In this document: piece after piece, positions 36,836-45,820 of the stretch | Layout: each line of letters begins with the position of its first letter | How positions within the stretch are numbered: the stretch's first letter is position 1 | Assembly: GCF_014982715.1 (NCBI RefSeq) | Contig: NZ_JADCJY010000002.1 | Location: 310,001 to 374,000, forward strand | Origin: Gallalistipes aquisgranensis | Lineage (GTDB): Bacteria > Bacteroidota > Bacteroidia > Bacteroidales > Rikenellaceae | DNA: 64,000 bases | Direction of reading: 5' to 3' | Notes under the pieces: generated by a model | The model's input: only the letters and a program-made list of their open reading frames with translations | Databases searched by the model: none | What the model was told of the DNA's origin: nothing | Translations under genes and position numbers: made by a program

Positions 36836-38692
36836 ATGAAAAAGATATTTCTTTCGATAGCCGCACTGGCAACCCTGGGGATGTCGTCCTGCACCAAGTT
36901 CCTCGAAGTGAACTCCCCTTCGACGCTGACCGAAGAGGTGATGTACTCTTCGGAGTCGGAAGCCTACCGCGCGATCCTGGGCGTCTATGCCGTATTGGGA
37001 CACAACCGGCTCTACGGGCAGCAGACCAGCCTCTATTACGGATACAACAACGACATCGAATTCGGCACCACCTCGGCCACGCCGGAGGACACGCGGCGCG
37101 GACTGTGGGACTACACGGCCACACCGTCGAACTCCGAGATGGAGGGATTCAACTACATGTATATCGCCATCAACCGGGCCAACGAGTGTATCACGGGCAT
37201 CGAGAACAGTCCGCTTTTCATCAACTCCGACCCGACCCAGCCCAGCATGATCCGCCACCTGTACGGCGAGGCGAAGGCCATCCGGGCCCTGATGTACCTG
37301 GAGCTGACCCGCAACTGGGGCGACGTTCCCTTCCTAACACGGGAAACACGGTTCGACGACGACTTCTATCCCGGCGCCACGAACCGCGACACCATCCAGG
37401 CCCATGTCATCCAGGACCTGATCGAAGTCGAACCCACCATGTACTACGCGGGCGAACTGACCGAAAAGGTGGAGCGCCTCAACCGCGGTGCCGTCCAGGG
37501 ACTGATCGCCCGGCTGGCGCTGACCCGGGGCGGCTGGTCGCTGAGACCCGACCTCAACAACCCGAGTGCACCCGGCCGGATGTACCGTCCCGCCGACTAT
37601 CTGAAGTACTACCAGATCGCCGCCGATTACAGCCGGAAACTGATCGAATCGGGTCGCCACACGCTCGCGAGCAGTTTCAAGGAGGTCTTCTACAACCAGT
37701 GTCAGGAGATCTACCCGGGCAACGACGACATGCTCTACGAGGTAGCCATGGCACTCAACTACAACAGCGCCGTCGGACATAATATCGGTGTGCGGATCGA
37801 AAAAAACTCCTTCAGCATCTACGGGTTCAGCAACGTCTACTACAACGTGACTCTGCCTTTCATGTACTCTTTCGCCCAGGGCGACGTGCGCCGCGACATC
37901 AGTTGCGTACCTTACCTGTGGAAATGGAACGAGGAGACGGGCAGACTGGAGCAGGAACCCGCCGACCCCGTAAGACGCGTGTGCGTCGGCAAATGGAGCA
38001 AACTGGATATGAAAACGCCGCAAGGTTACAACGGCGAATACAACACGGGCATCAACTGGCCGATCATCCGCTATGCGGACGTCCTGCTGATGTTTGCCGA
38101 GGCGGAGAACGAACTCAAGGGCGCTCCGACCGATTCGGCCCGCATGGCGCTGAAGGAGGTGCGCAAACGGGCTTTCCCGGCCGACCTGCACGCCACCATG
38201 GTGGATGAATACGTGGACGGACTGACCGACCACGACACCTTCTTCGACGCACTGGTCAACGAGCGGGCCTGGGAGTTCGCCGGCGAGTCGATCCGCAAAT
38301 ACGATCTGATCCGCTGGAATCTGCTGCGCGAAAAGCTGATCGAACTGAAGCAGAACCTCTTCGACATGGGCATACAGTCCCGGAATCCGAGCGACGGCGG
38401 AAAATACGCCAACGTTCCGAACTATATCTATTACAAGAAAAATTCCGATGGGACACTCGATATCAAAGGTCTCGATCAGAATATGACCAGCACCCCCACA
38501 GGTTACACGAGATACCAATGGTGCGGCCGAATGGTGGAGACCCAGAACGGAGAGTTCATTCTGAAAAAGGAGTATAACTACTACTACCGCGACGTGGTGC
38601 TGAATCAGGACCCCATGGTCTACCTCTATCCCATCCACAAGGACGTGATCGCCGAGAGCATGGGCTCCCTGAAAAACTATTACGGCAAATAA
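36836..38692 (+). CDS. SusD/RagB-like surface glycan-binding lipoprotein, locus 2
   Basis: The protein has 618 residues; the lipoprotein signal ends LGMSSC. SusD features are FLEVNSPSTLTEEVMYSSESEAYRAI near the N-terminus, the helix AKAIRALMYLELTRNWGDVPFL, and a C-terminal region with YADVLLMFAEAENEL and ESIRKYDLIRWNLLREKL. It is a surface lipoprotein that caps SusC and binds the glycan. The ATG at 36836 is chosen because the signal peptide begins there. The next gene follows after 34 bases without a visible hairpin, unlike in locus 1. Confidence 0.95.
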   Translation: MKKIFLSIAALATLGMSSCTKFLEVNSPSTLTEEVMYSSESEAYRAILGVYAVLGHNRLYGQQTSLYYGYNNDIEFGTTSATPEDTRRGLWDYTATPSNSEMEGFNYMYIAINRANECITGIENSPLFINSDPTQPSMIRHLYGEAKAIRALMYLELTRNWGDVPFLTRETRFDDDFYPGATNRDTIQAHVIQDLIEVEPTMYYAGELTEKVERLNRGAVQGLIARLALTRGGWSLRPDLNNPSAPGRMYRPADYLKYYQIAADYSRKLIESGRHTLASSFKEVFYNQCQEIYPGNDDMLYEVAMALNYNSAVGHNIGVRIEKNSFSIYGFSNVYYNVTLPFMYSFAQGDVRRDISCVPYLWKWNEETGRLEQEPADPVRRVCVGKWSKLDMKTPQGYNGEYNTGINWPIIRYADVLLMFAEAENELKGAPTDSARMALKEVRKRAFPADLHATMVDEYVDGLTDHDTFFDALVNERAWEFAGESIRKYDLIRWNLLREKLIELKQNLFDMGIQSRNPSDGGKYANVPNYIYYKKNSDGTLDIKGLDQNMTSTPTGYTRYQWCGRMVETQNGEFILKKEYNYYYRDVVLNQDPMVYLYPIHKDVIAESMGSLKNYYGK

Positions 38693-38726
38693 CCTTCACG
38701 GAAGCGAACGTAAAACCGAAGATACC

Positions 38727-40463
38727 ATGAAAACCATCTATAAAACACTTTTGCCCGCCCTTTTCCTGATCGTAGGGGCATTGTTCCTGCAGAGTTGCGA
38801 AGATGACGTCGATCCGCGCAAAAACGCACGCCTGTTCATGCCGGACAGCTTCATCGTCAAGGCCCGCTACAACGGGCTGACGGCGAGCTGGCGGCGCAGT
38901 CCCGGAGTCCATCACTACGAAGTGGACCTGGCCCTGAACGCCGAATTCGACCCCATCGAGCGGACGAACCTCGTACACCCCGATTCGCTCAACACGAAAT
39001 TCGCCAACCTCGAGGAGAAGACCCAATACTATCTGCGGCTGCGGGCCGTCTCCGACAAGGCGGAACTGAACTCCAAATATGTCTACACCCAGGGCCAAAC
39101 GGACCGGATGTACTCCATCTTCTCGGAGCCCACCTATCAGGAGCTGGGCTACACGTACGTCACCCTGCGGTGGACGGCCGAAATGGCCGGCGATGAAGAG
39201 GGCGTAATGGTGCCCGTGGACGCCGACGAACTGGTGCTGACGTCGAGCGGAGCCGAAGACCGTTCGGTGGAGATCACGCCCGAAATCCTCGCGGCGGGAT
39301 CGCTGAAGGTCGAAGGGCTGAGCGAAGGGGTCTCCTACCGCGCCACGATGAAAAAGGACGGCGGTCCGATCAGCTACATCGCCTTCAAAACGCCTTCGGT
39401 GCCCGACAACGGCATTCTGGTGGACAAGGACGACGACCTGAAGAGCACGATCGAAAGCGCGCCCGACGGAGCTGTCATCCTGCTGACGGGCGGACAGAAA
39501 TACGACTACTCCGCACAGGAGATCGAACTGACCAAGGCCGTCACGATCACCGGAGCCCCGGGAGCACCTTCGCCCGTGCTCTACCTCAAACAGTTCGTCG
39601 TGGGCGGCAACACTCCGGGCACGTACAACATGGACCATATCACCATCAGCCACATCGAAATCTCCGGCGTGACGCTCAGCGGAGAGACGGAAGACCCCTC
39701 GGTGAAACCGGCCGGACAAGCCGTCTTCTTCATTCCCATTCCCAATAATGACGTGGTATACCACATCACGATCGGCAAACTGACGATGGACGACTGCGTG
39801 CTGCGCAACTACGCTGCCTCCGTCATCCAAGTGCCGGGGTATACAATCAGCAACAGCTCCGTCCATATCGGGGAGATCAGCGTGAACGACGCCCTCGTCT
39901 ACGACATGCGGAGCGACAACAACGGAAAGATCGGAGAAGTACAGTCGTTCATCCACCTGAACCGTAACGGAAGCGAAAGCATCGACATCCACTGCGGGAA
40001 ATACTCCATCAAAAACTCGACTTTCCACCACCTCTACACGGGCCTGATCGAACAGCGCCTGGGCAAGGGAGCGATCGTCCCCGAGGTAGAGATCGCCAAC
40101 TGTACGTTCGACCAGTTCGCCATGCCGTACAAGCACGAGTTCGTACCGGAAAACACCTCTTCGCGCAGTTTCTTGAACTTCAATAAACTCAATGCGAAGG
40201 TGTCCATTTCGAACTGCATCTTCGGACAGATGAAGGTGGACGACAAACTGTTGCTGAAAAAGAAGGCTTTCGACGGCGCCACGGGCGTCTTCCTGAACAC
40301 ATACCGGGTAACCGACACCAACGGTTACTTCACCGACATTAAGGATGCGTCCAGCATCGGCCACAAGGCTGCGGAAGTGTTCCCCGGACGCGACGAGTCC
40401 GACTACACGATCGCACCCGGGATGGGATTGGCCGGAGTGGGCGACCCCCGGTGGGAGAAATAG
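38727..40463 (+). CDS. Surface glycan-binding lipoprotein with Fn3 and DUF4957/DUF5123-like beta-helix
   Basis: The protein has 578 residues and a lipoprotein signal ending FLQSC. Fibronectin-III-like segments occupy about 38-225 (LTASWRRSPGVHHYEVDLA). The rest resembles the DUF4957/DUF5123 pair found beside pectin lyases: STIESAPDGAVILLTGGQKYDYS, then a short beta-helix with YSIKNSTFHHLYTGL, VEIANCTFDQFA and VSISNCIFGQMK, ending in YTIAPGMGLAGVGDPRW. No lyase catalytic signature is seen, so binding rather than cleavage is likely. It stands in the usual position of a surface glycan-binding protein after susD and 16 bases before the first PL9 gene. Confidence 0.8.
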   Translation: MKTIYKTLLPALFLIVGALFLQSCEDDVDPRKNARLFMPDSFIVKARYNGLTASWRRSPGVHHYEVDLALNAEFDPIERTNLVHPDSLNTKFANLEEKTQYYLRLRAVSDKAELNSKYVYTQGQTDRMYSIFSEPTYQELGYTYVTLRWTAEMAGDEEGVMVPVDADELVLTSSGAEDRSVEITPEILAAGSLKVEGLSEGVSYRATMKKDGGPISYIAFKTPSVPDNGILVDKDDDLKSTIESAPDGAVILLTGGQKYDYSAQEIELTKAVTITGAPGAPSPVLYLKQFVVGGNTPGTYNMDHITISHIEISGVTLSGETEDPSVKPAGQAVFFIPIPNNDVVYHITIGKLTMDDCVLRNYAASVIQVPGYTISNSSVHIGEISVNDALVYDMRSDNNGKIGEVQSFIHLNRNGSESIDIHCGKYSIKNSTFHHLYTGLIEQRLGKGAIVPEVEIANCTFDQFAMPYKHEFVPENTSSRSFLNFNKLNAKVSISNCIFGQMKVDDKLLLKKKAFDGATGVFLNTYRVTDTNGYFTDIKDASSIGHKAAEVFPGRDESDYTIAPGMGLAGVGDPRWEK

Positions 40464-40479
40464 AAACGGAAAACGAACC

Positions 40480-41886
40480 ATGACCGACCGGAATCCAGGC
40501 AAAAGCATGCTGACGGCCATCCTCTGGCTGTGTGCGGCGCTGACAGGATGCGGCGAGAGCCGGAAACTTCCGGAGGGCGTCTATGTCTCTCCGGAAGCCG
40601 GCCCCGCCGGAGCCGGCACCCACGGCAGTCCCGTGTCGCTGGTGGTGGCCGTGGAGAACGCCGTGCCCGGCACCGTCATCCGCCTCGAACCGGGGGTGTA
40701 CAGGCTGCGCGAAACGCTGATGCTGGACGCCAAAGGCACGGAAGCGCAGCCGATCCGCCTGGAGGTATTCGGCAAGGGCCGGGCCGTACTGGACGGCAGC
40801 GGGATCGACGGAGAGGAGAAGGGCCCCTGCATCCGGCTGACGGGAAGTTTCTGGCAACTGAAGGAGATCGAGCTGACGGGAGCCGCCGGGGGCGGGGCAT
40901 TCATCACGGGATCGCACAACCGTTTCGAACGTTGCAGTGCACACCATACCGGCAGCACGGGTTTCAGCGTGGGACTGGAGCACGGTTCGGAGAACGATTC
41001 GGGCGAAAAAGCCGCCCATAACCTCTTCGTCAACTGCGATGCCTACATGAACTACGACTGGTGGTCGACATACCGGGGAGAGTACAGTCCCGGGACGCAT
41101 GCCGACGGCTTCGGCTGCAAACTGCGGTCGGGCAGGGGCAACAAGTTCCGCGGCTGCCGGGCCTGGAGCAATTCGGACGACAACTGGGACCTGTTCGAAA
41201 GCGGAGGAGGCGTGGAGATCGTAGACTGCTGGAGCTGGAACGCGGGCGTGTGGAGCGATTTCGCCGAAATGCACCGGGAAAAGACCGGGGAGACGCTGAC
41301 CGAGGAGCTGTTCGCCGGCAACGGCAACGGATTCAAGCTGGGAGGCAACCATGTCTGGACGGGAGAGCCCGAAGCGTGCGCCAACCGGTCGGCGGGGCTG
41401 AACGTGCTGCACGGCTGCATCTCCTTCGGCAACAGGGTGAAAGGGATCGACCAGAACAACCACCAGGACGGAACGGTCGTGGAACACTGCCTCGCTTTCG
41501 ACAACGGCCAGAACATCCGTTACTGGAAAGAACCCGACGCGGGCAGGACCAACGTGCTGCGTAACAACATCATTTTCGGAAAAGGCGGCGACCGACCGGT
41601 CATGGATATCGGATATGTCTCGGAAAACAACTCCTGGGACCTGGGGCTGACCTTCTCCCGGGAGGATTTCGTCTCCCTCAGCGCAGCCGATGCGGCGGCC
41701 CCCCGGCGGAAGGACGGGTCGCTGCCGGAGCGGTTCGGCCGCCTCAGGAGGGGATGCCGCGCCGTCGATGCGGGAGCGCCCGGGAAAGCGGTCCTGTCGC
41801 CCCGGGACGCCATCGACCTGCCGGCCCGTTCTTTCGCGGGGAAGGCTCCGGACCTGGGTGCTTTCGAATTCAACGAAAAACATTAA
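40480..41886 (+). CDS. PL9 family pectate/rhamnogalacturonan lyase lipoprotein A
   Basis: The protein has 468 residues with a lipoprotein signal ending ALTGC. A parallel beta-helix carries the PL9 core HADGFGCKLRSGRGNKFRG followed by CRAWSNSDDNWDLFE. Asp233, Asp234 and Asp237 match the calcium ligands, and Lys286 in GNGNGFKLGG matches the catalytic base lysine of the family. PL9 enzymes cleave homogalacturonan or rhamnogalacturonan I by calcium-dependent beta-elimination. A second in-frame ATG at 40507 would give a shorter signal. It is probably anchored in the outer membrane and is followed after 12 bases by a paralogue. Confidence 0.92.
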   Translation: MTDRNPGKSMLTAILWLCAALTGCGESRKLPEGVYVSPEAGPAGAGTHGSPVSLVVAVENAVPGTVIRLEPGVYRLRETLMLDAKGTEAQPIRLEVFGKGRAVLDGSGIDGEEKGPCIRLTGSFWQLKEIELTGAAGGGAFITGSHNRFERCSAHHTGSTGFSVGLEHGSENDSGEKAAHNLFVNCDAYMNYDWWSTYRGEYSPGTHADGFGCKLRSGRGNKFRGCRAWSNSDDNWDLFESGGGVEIVDCWSWNAGVWSDFAEMHREKTGETLTEELFAGNGNGFKLGGNHVWTGEPEACANRSAGLNVLHGCISFGNRVKGIDQNNHQDGTVVEHCLAFDNGQNIRYWKEPDAGRTNVLRNNIIFGKGGDRPVMDIGYVSENNSWDLGLTFSREDFVSLSAADAAAPRRKDGSLPERFGRLRRGCRAVDAGAPGKAVLSPRDAIDLPARSFAGKAPDLGAFEFNEKH

Positions 41887-41898
41887 CTTTACAAACCT

Positions 41899-43320
41899 AT
41901 GAAAAACAAATTCTTTTCCGTAGCGGCCCTGACAGCGGGCTATCTGCTGTTCTCGCTCTCGGTGGGATGCGCCGACGAAAGGGCCCTGAACGACGGGGCG
42001 GAACCCCAACCCTCGGAGGGACAGGTGATCTTCGCGGCTCCCGACGGCAAATCCACGGGCAGCGGCACGATCGACTCGCCGCTGGACATCTTCACCGCTG
42101 TGGCCCGTATCGAACCGGGCGGCACGATCTACATGCGCGGGGGCAAATACATGCTCCACAAGGACGTGATCCTCAAAAAGGCGGGTTCGGAATCCAAACC
42201 GCTGAATCTCTGGGCCTACAAGGACGAAAAGCCCGAATTCGACTGCAGCGAGCAAACCCACAACAACGTCGGGCTGCATCTGACCACGGGACAGTGGTGG
42301 CACATCAAGGGGCTTTCGGTCTGCAACGCCTACAAGGCCGGCGTGAAGATCCGCGACGCCTCGCACAACACGTTCGAGCGCTGCACCTCGCACCATAACG
42401 GGGGAACGGGCTTCTACATCGGCTATCCCCACGTCGAGGAGAACAATCCGGACGGGGAAAAGGCCGCCTACAACACCTTCATCAACTGCGACGCCCACCA
42501 CAATTTCGACTGGTGGACGAAAGACCGGCCCGGCACCAACACCGACGGGTTCGCCTGCCAGTCGAACACGGGCAAGGGCAACCGCTTCATCGGCTGCCGG
42601 GCCTGGGCCAACTCGGACGATGCATGGGATTTCTTCGAATGCGGTTTCGGCATCGAGCTGATCGACTGCTGGGCCTGGAGTACGGGCATGATGGAGGACC
42701 ACAAGGAGATGTACCGCCAGCACACCGGCAAGGAGCTGACCGAAGAGCTGTTCGACGGCAACGGCAACGGATTCAAGATGGGCGGCGGCTGCCTCTTCAT
42801 CGCCGGGCGCGAATGCCGGTTCGAATCGCGCGGCACCCACGTCCTGCGCGGATGCGTGGCTTTCAACAATGCCTCCAACGGCATCGACCAGAACCACCAC
42901 GCCTACGGCGCGGTCATCGAGAACTGCATGGCCTTCTACAACAAGCGCAACTACAACTTCAACCACCCCAACAAGAACAAGACCGAATTCGTGCTGAGGA
43001 ACTGCCTCTCGTGGGGCGCCCCTGTCAAGGACCGTTTCGAGAATGCGGACATGGTGTACGACAACAATCTGTGGCAGCTGCCCGGTCTGACGGACGATCC
43101 CGCCGCCGAATTCGTGTCGCTCACACCCGAGAGCGCCGAAGCTCCCCGCAAATCTGACGGCGGACTGCCGGACGAATTCGCCCGGCTCAAAAAGGGCAGT
43201 GTCCTGATCGACAAGGGTGTTCCGACCCAGAAGATCAATCTCGGATCCGACGTCATCCACCTCGACCCGATCCCCTACAAAGGGAAAAGACCCGACCTGG
43301 CACCCATCGAACTGAAATAA
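41899..43320 (+). CDS. PL9 family pectate/rhamnogalacturonan lyase lipoprotein B
   Basis: The protein has 473 residues with a lipoprotein signal ending LSVGC. It is a diverged paralogue of the preceding lyase. The core is NTDGFACQSNTGKGNRF followed by CRAWANSDDAWDFFE; Asp240, Asp241 and Asp244 form the calcium site and Lys293 in GNGNGFKMGG is the catalytic base. Where copy A has CKLRSG this copy has CQSNTG, and the substrate cleft loop HNFDWWTKDRPG differs too. The two enzymes may therefore prefer different methylation, acetylation or backbone contexts. It is the last gene of locus 2. Confidence 0.92.
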   Translation: MKNKFFSVAALTAGYLLFSLSVGCADERALNDGAEPQPSEGQVIFAAPDGKSTGSGTIDSPLDIFTAVARIEPGGTIYMRGGKYMLHKDVILKKAGSESKPLNLWAYKDEKPEFDCSEQTHNNVGLHLTTGQWWHIKGLSVCNAYKAGVKIRDASHNTFERCTSHHNGGTGFYIGYPHVEENNPDGEKAAYNTFINCDAHHNFDWWTKDRPGTNTDGFACQSNTGKGNRFIGCRAWANSDDAWDFFECGFGIELIDCWAWSTGMMEDHKEMYRQHTGKELTEELFDGNGNGFKMGGGCLFIAGRECRFESRGTHVLRGCVAFNNASNGIDQNHHAYGAVIENCMAFYNKRNYNFNHPNKNKTEFVLRNCLSWGAPVKDRFENADMVYDNNLWQLPGLTDDPAAEFVSLTPESAEAPRKSDGGLPDEFARLKKGSVLIDKGVPTQKINLGSDVIHLDPIPYKGKRPDLAPIELK

Positions 43321-43395
43321 CGAAAAACGGCCGGTCCCGGAGCGCTTCACCCGGCACTCCGGGGACAGCCGAAAAACCGACTACCCGAAAACCGG

Positions 43396-43428
43396 AAAGG
43401 GCACGGACCGTAACGATCCGTGCCCTTT
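43396..43428. terminator. Bidirectional terminator closing locus 2
   Basis: AAAGGGCACGGA pairs perfectly with TCCGTGCCCTTT over a 9-base loop, and CTTTTC follows. It separates the second PL9 gene from the convergent DUF3467 gene. Confidence 0.85.
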
Positions 43429-43452
43429 CTTTTCATTCCGTTTCCGGCCGGT

Positions 43453-43761
43453 TTATGCTTCGCCCACTTTGAAACTCATGGCCACCTGCCCCTCTTCGGA
43501 AGAGGGAGCCTGCGGGATATTGATCCGTCCCACCGAACTCTCGTAGCGCGTGATGTTCTCCTGCAGGGAGAGCAGCAGCCGTTTGGCATGTTCGGGCGCC
43601 AGGATGATCCGGCTCTTCACCCGGGCCTTGGGTACGCCCGGCATCAGCGCCGCGAAATCGAGCACGAATTCGGAAGTGGAGTGGGAGATGATCGCCAGAT
43701 TGGAGTAATGGCCTTCGGCGACCGTTTCGTTCAGTTCGATATCTATCTCACGTTTGTCCAT
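43453..43761 (-). CDS. DUF3467 family protein
   Basis: The protein has 102 residues with the DUF3467 pattern: IDIELNETVAEGHYSNLAIISHSTSEFVLDFA, MPGVPKARVKSRIILAPEHAKRLLLSLQENI. These small proteins are widespread in Bacteroidota; their function is unknown. The ATG at 43761 fits the usual MDK/MDN start and leaves a 25-base gap to the -7 element; an ATG at 43773 would add four residues. It lies downstream of uvrC on the same strand with its own promoter. Confidence 0.9.
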   Translation of the reverse strand: MDKREIDIELNETVAEGHYSNLAIISHSTSEFVLDFAALMPGVPKARVKSRIILAPEHAKRLLLSLQENITRYESSVGRINIPQAPSSEEGQVAMSFKVGEA

Positions 43762-43786
43762 GGCGGGATTCATTTGGTTTGCGGAG

Positions 43787-43794
43787 CAAAGATA
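43787..43794 (-). promoter_or_regulatory. -7 element TATCTTTG of the DUF3467 gene
   Basis: A perfect match on the minus strand, 25 bases before the chosen ATG at 43761. Confidence 0.6.
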
Positions 43795-43882
43795 ACCTTT
43801 CCGGACCGCTTCTCCGCCGGAAAGGACGGGAAGTTATCGCCCGTTTATCAACAACGGGACTGCCGGCCGGTGTCCCGGCAGA

Positions 43883-45718
43883 CTATTTCCGCTCCGGAGC
43901 GGAGTCCGCCCCGTCGTAAAAGGCCCTCACGGCCTTCGCCCTCGCAAGCCCGACCACTTCGGCCAGCTGCTCCTCCGTGGCTTTCCGGATAGCGCTCACG
44001 GTCTTGAAACGGCGCAGCAGCCTGGTCACCGAAACGGCACCCAGACCCGGAATCGACTCCAGTTCGCTCCTGATGAAGGCCAGCGACCGCTTGTGGCGGT
44101 GGAACGTGATGCCGAAACGGTGCGCTTCGTCCCGCAGGTGCATGATGACCTTCAGCGGTTCGCCCGTCCGGTCGAGGTAATAGGGCTCCGGATCGTTGGG
44201 GTAGAAGACCTCCTCGATCCGCTTGGCCAGGCCGATAATGGGAATGCGGTGCTCCAGCCCCAGCTCCTTCAGCACCCCGTAGGCGGAACTGAGCTGGCCC
44301 TTGCCGCCGTCCACGATAATAAGCTGCGGCAGTTCGGCTCCCTCGTCCAGCAGACGCCGGTACCGCCGGCCGATGATCTCCCGCATGGAGGCGAAATCGT
44401 CCGGACCCACCACCGTCTTGATATTGAAATGACGGTACTCCTTGCGCGAAGGCTTTCCATCGCGGAACACCACGCACGAAGCTACGGGATGGGTGCCCTG
44501 CAGGTTGGAGTTGTCGAAACACTCGATATGACGGGGCGGCTCCGGAAGCCTCAGCTCCCGTTGCAGGGCCTCCACGATCCGGCGGCTGTGGCGGGCCGGG
44601 TCCTTGATCTCGATATTCTTGAGCTTCTCCAGCCGGTATATCCTGCAGCTGCGCTGCGAGAATTCGAGCAGTTTCAGCTTGTCGCCCCGTTTGGGAACGA
44701 CGAACTCCACGCCGGGGAAAAGCGTCGTCTCCGGCAGAAACGGCACCACCACCTCACGGGCGGGCTCCCCGGAGATGCGTTCACTCATCTGACGGATGGC
44801 GTGGGTGAAGATCGACACCTCGTCCTCCTCGGCCCCGAGAGAGAACTCCGCCGTGAAGGTATTGACCACGGCCCCGGCCTTGATCCGCACGAAATTGCAA
44901 TAGGCCACCCCGTCGTCCGCCAGCAGCGAAAAGACGTCCAGGTCGGAGAGCGTACTGCTCACGATCACCGACTTGCTCTGGTAGTTTTCCAGCAGCTGGA
45001 GACGCATCTTGTAACGGGCCGCCAGTTCGAAATTCATCTTCTCCGCCTCGGCGTGCATCTGCCGTTCGAGGAAACTGCGCGTGGTCCGCATGTCCCCTCC
45101 CAGCATCGAAACCACCAGGTCGATGTCGTGCCGGTACTCCTCCTCGCTCTGCCGGCCCACGCAGGGCCCCTTGCAGTTTCCGATATGATACTCCAGGCAG
45201 ACGCCGTATTTCCCCCGTGCGATCGCCTCCGGCGAGAGGTTGAGCGAACAGGTGCGCAGCTGGCAGACACCCCGGATCATCTCCAGCACGCTCTTCTGCA
45301 TCACGACCGAGGCGTAGGGCCCGAAATAACGCGACCCGTCGCGCACCATGCGGCGGGTGGACTCCACCCGGGGAAAGGGTTCGTTGCGGATCACGATCCA
45401 CGGGTAGGTCTTGTCGTCCTTCAGCAGGATGTTGTAACGGGGCTGAAGACTCTTTATCATGTTGTTCTCCAGTAGCAGGGCATCGGCTTCGGTCGCCACC
45501 ACGATGTGGCGGATCTCTGCGATCTGCCGCACCAGTACCCGCACCTTCGGAGTATGGTCGCGGCTGTCGAGGAAATAGGAGGAGACCCGCTTGCGCAGGC
45601 TCTTGGCCTTCCCCACGTAGATCACCACCCCGTCCCGGTTCAGAAACTGGTACACCCCCGGCGAAAGGGGCAGCAGGGCCACCTGTTCTTTGAGCTTCTC
45701 GCGCGTTTCGGCAGACAT
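43883..45718 (-). CDS. uvrC: Excinuclease ABC subunit C
   Basis: The protein has 611 residues, the normal length. The order is a GIY-YIG nuclease domain (about 12-90; PGVYQFLNRDGVVIYVGKAKSLRKRVSSYF), a cysteine cluster in CSLNLSPEAIARGKYGVCLEYHIGNCKGPC, a UVR motif (about 200-235), the RNase H-like C-terminal nuclease (IECFDNSNLQGTHPVASCVVF, LIIVDGGKGQLSSA) and a helix-hairpin-helix pair (LESIPGLGAVSVTRLLRRFKTVSAI). It makes both incisions in nucleotide excision repair with UvrAB. The ATG at 45718 is chosen over an upstream TTG at 45742, which lies inside the promoter. Confidence 0.96.
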   Translation of the reverse strand: MSAETREKLKEQVALLPLSPGVYQFLNRDGVVIYVGKAKSLRKRVSSYFLDSRDHTPKVRVLVRQIAEIRHIVVATEADALLLENNMIKSLQPRYNILLKDDKTYPWIVIRNEPFPRVESTRRMVRDGSRYFGPYASVVMQKSVLEMIRGVCQLRTCSLNLSPEAIARGKYGVCLEYHIGNCKGPCVGRQSEEEYRHDIDLVVSMLGGDMRTTRSFLERQMHAEAEKMNFELAARYKMRLQLLENYQSKSVIVSSTLSDLDVFSLLADDGVAYCNFVRIKAGAVVNTFTAEFSLGAEEDEVSIFTHAIRQMSERISGEPAREVVVPFLPETTLFPGVEFVVPKRGDKLKLLEFSQRSCRIYRLEKLKNIEIKDPARHSRRIVEALQRELRLPEPPRHIECFDNSNLQGTHPVASCVVFRDGKPSRKEYRHFNIKTVVGPDDFASMREIIGRRYRRLLDEGAELPQLIIVDGGKGQLSSAYGVLKELGLEHRIPIIGLAKRIEEVFYPNDPEPYYLDRTGEPLKVIMHLRDEAHRFGITFHRHKRSLAFIRSELESIPGLGAVSVTRLLRRFKTVSAIRKATEEQLAEVVGLARAKAVRAFYDGADSAPERK

Positions 45719-45739
45719 TTTGAGGAAATTGGACTCCGG

Positions 45740-45747
45740 CAAAATTA
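45740..45747 (-). promoter_or_regulatory. -7 element TAATTTTG of uvrC
   Basis: A perfect match on the minus strand, 22 bases before the uvrC ATG. Confidence 0.55.
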
Positions 45748-45782
45748 ATGATTAGGAAGAGTATAATTGATAAAATTTAATA

Positions 45783-45790
45783 TAAATTTG
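45783..45790 (+). promoter_or_regulatory. -7 element TAAATTTG of the lipid acyltransferase gene
   Basis: A perfect match 31 bases before the ATG at 45821. In-frame codons upstream of it, from 45767, would lie before the transcript start. Confidence 0.6.
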
Positions 45791-45820
45791 TCGCGGATTC
45801 GAAGAATTAAACCCAATCGC

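Noticed and set aside
43844-43870. Hairpin CCCGTT/AACGGG after uvrC as a terminator
   Set aside because: The stem is only six base pairs, and no T-tract follows on the minus strand.
45767-45820. Upstream start of the acyltransferase
   Set aside because: The in-frame codons from 45767 precede and cover the promoter TAAATTTG at 45783-45790.
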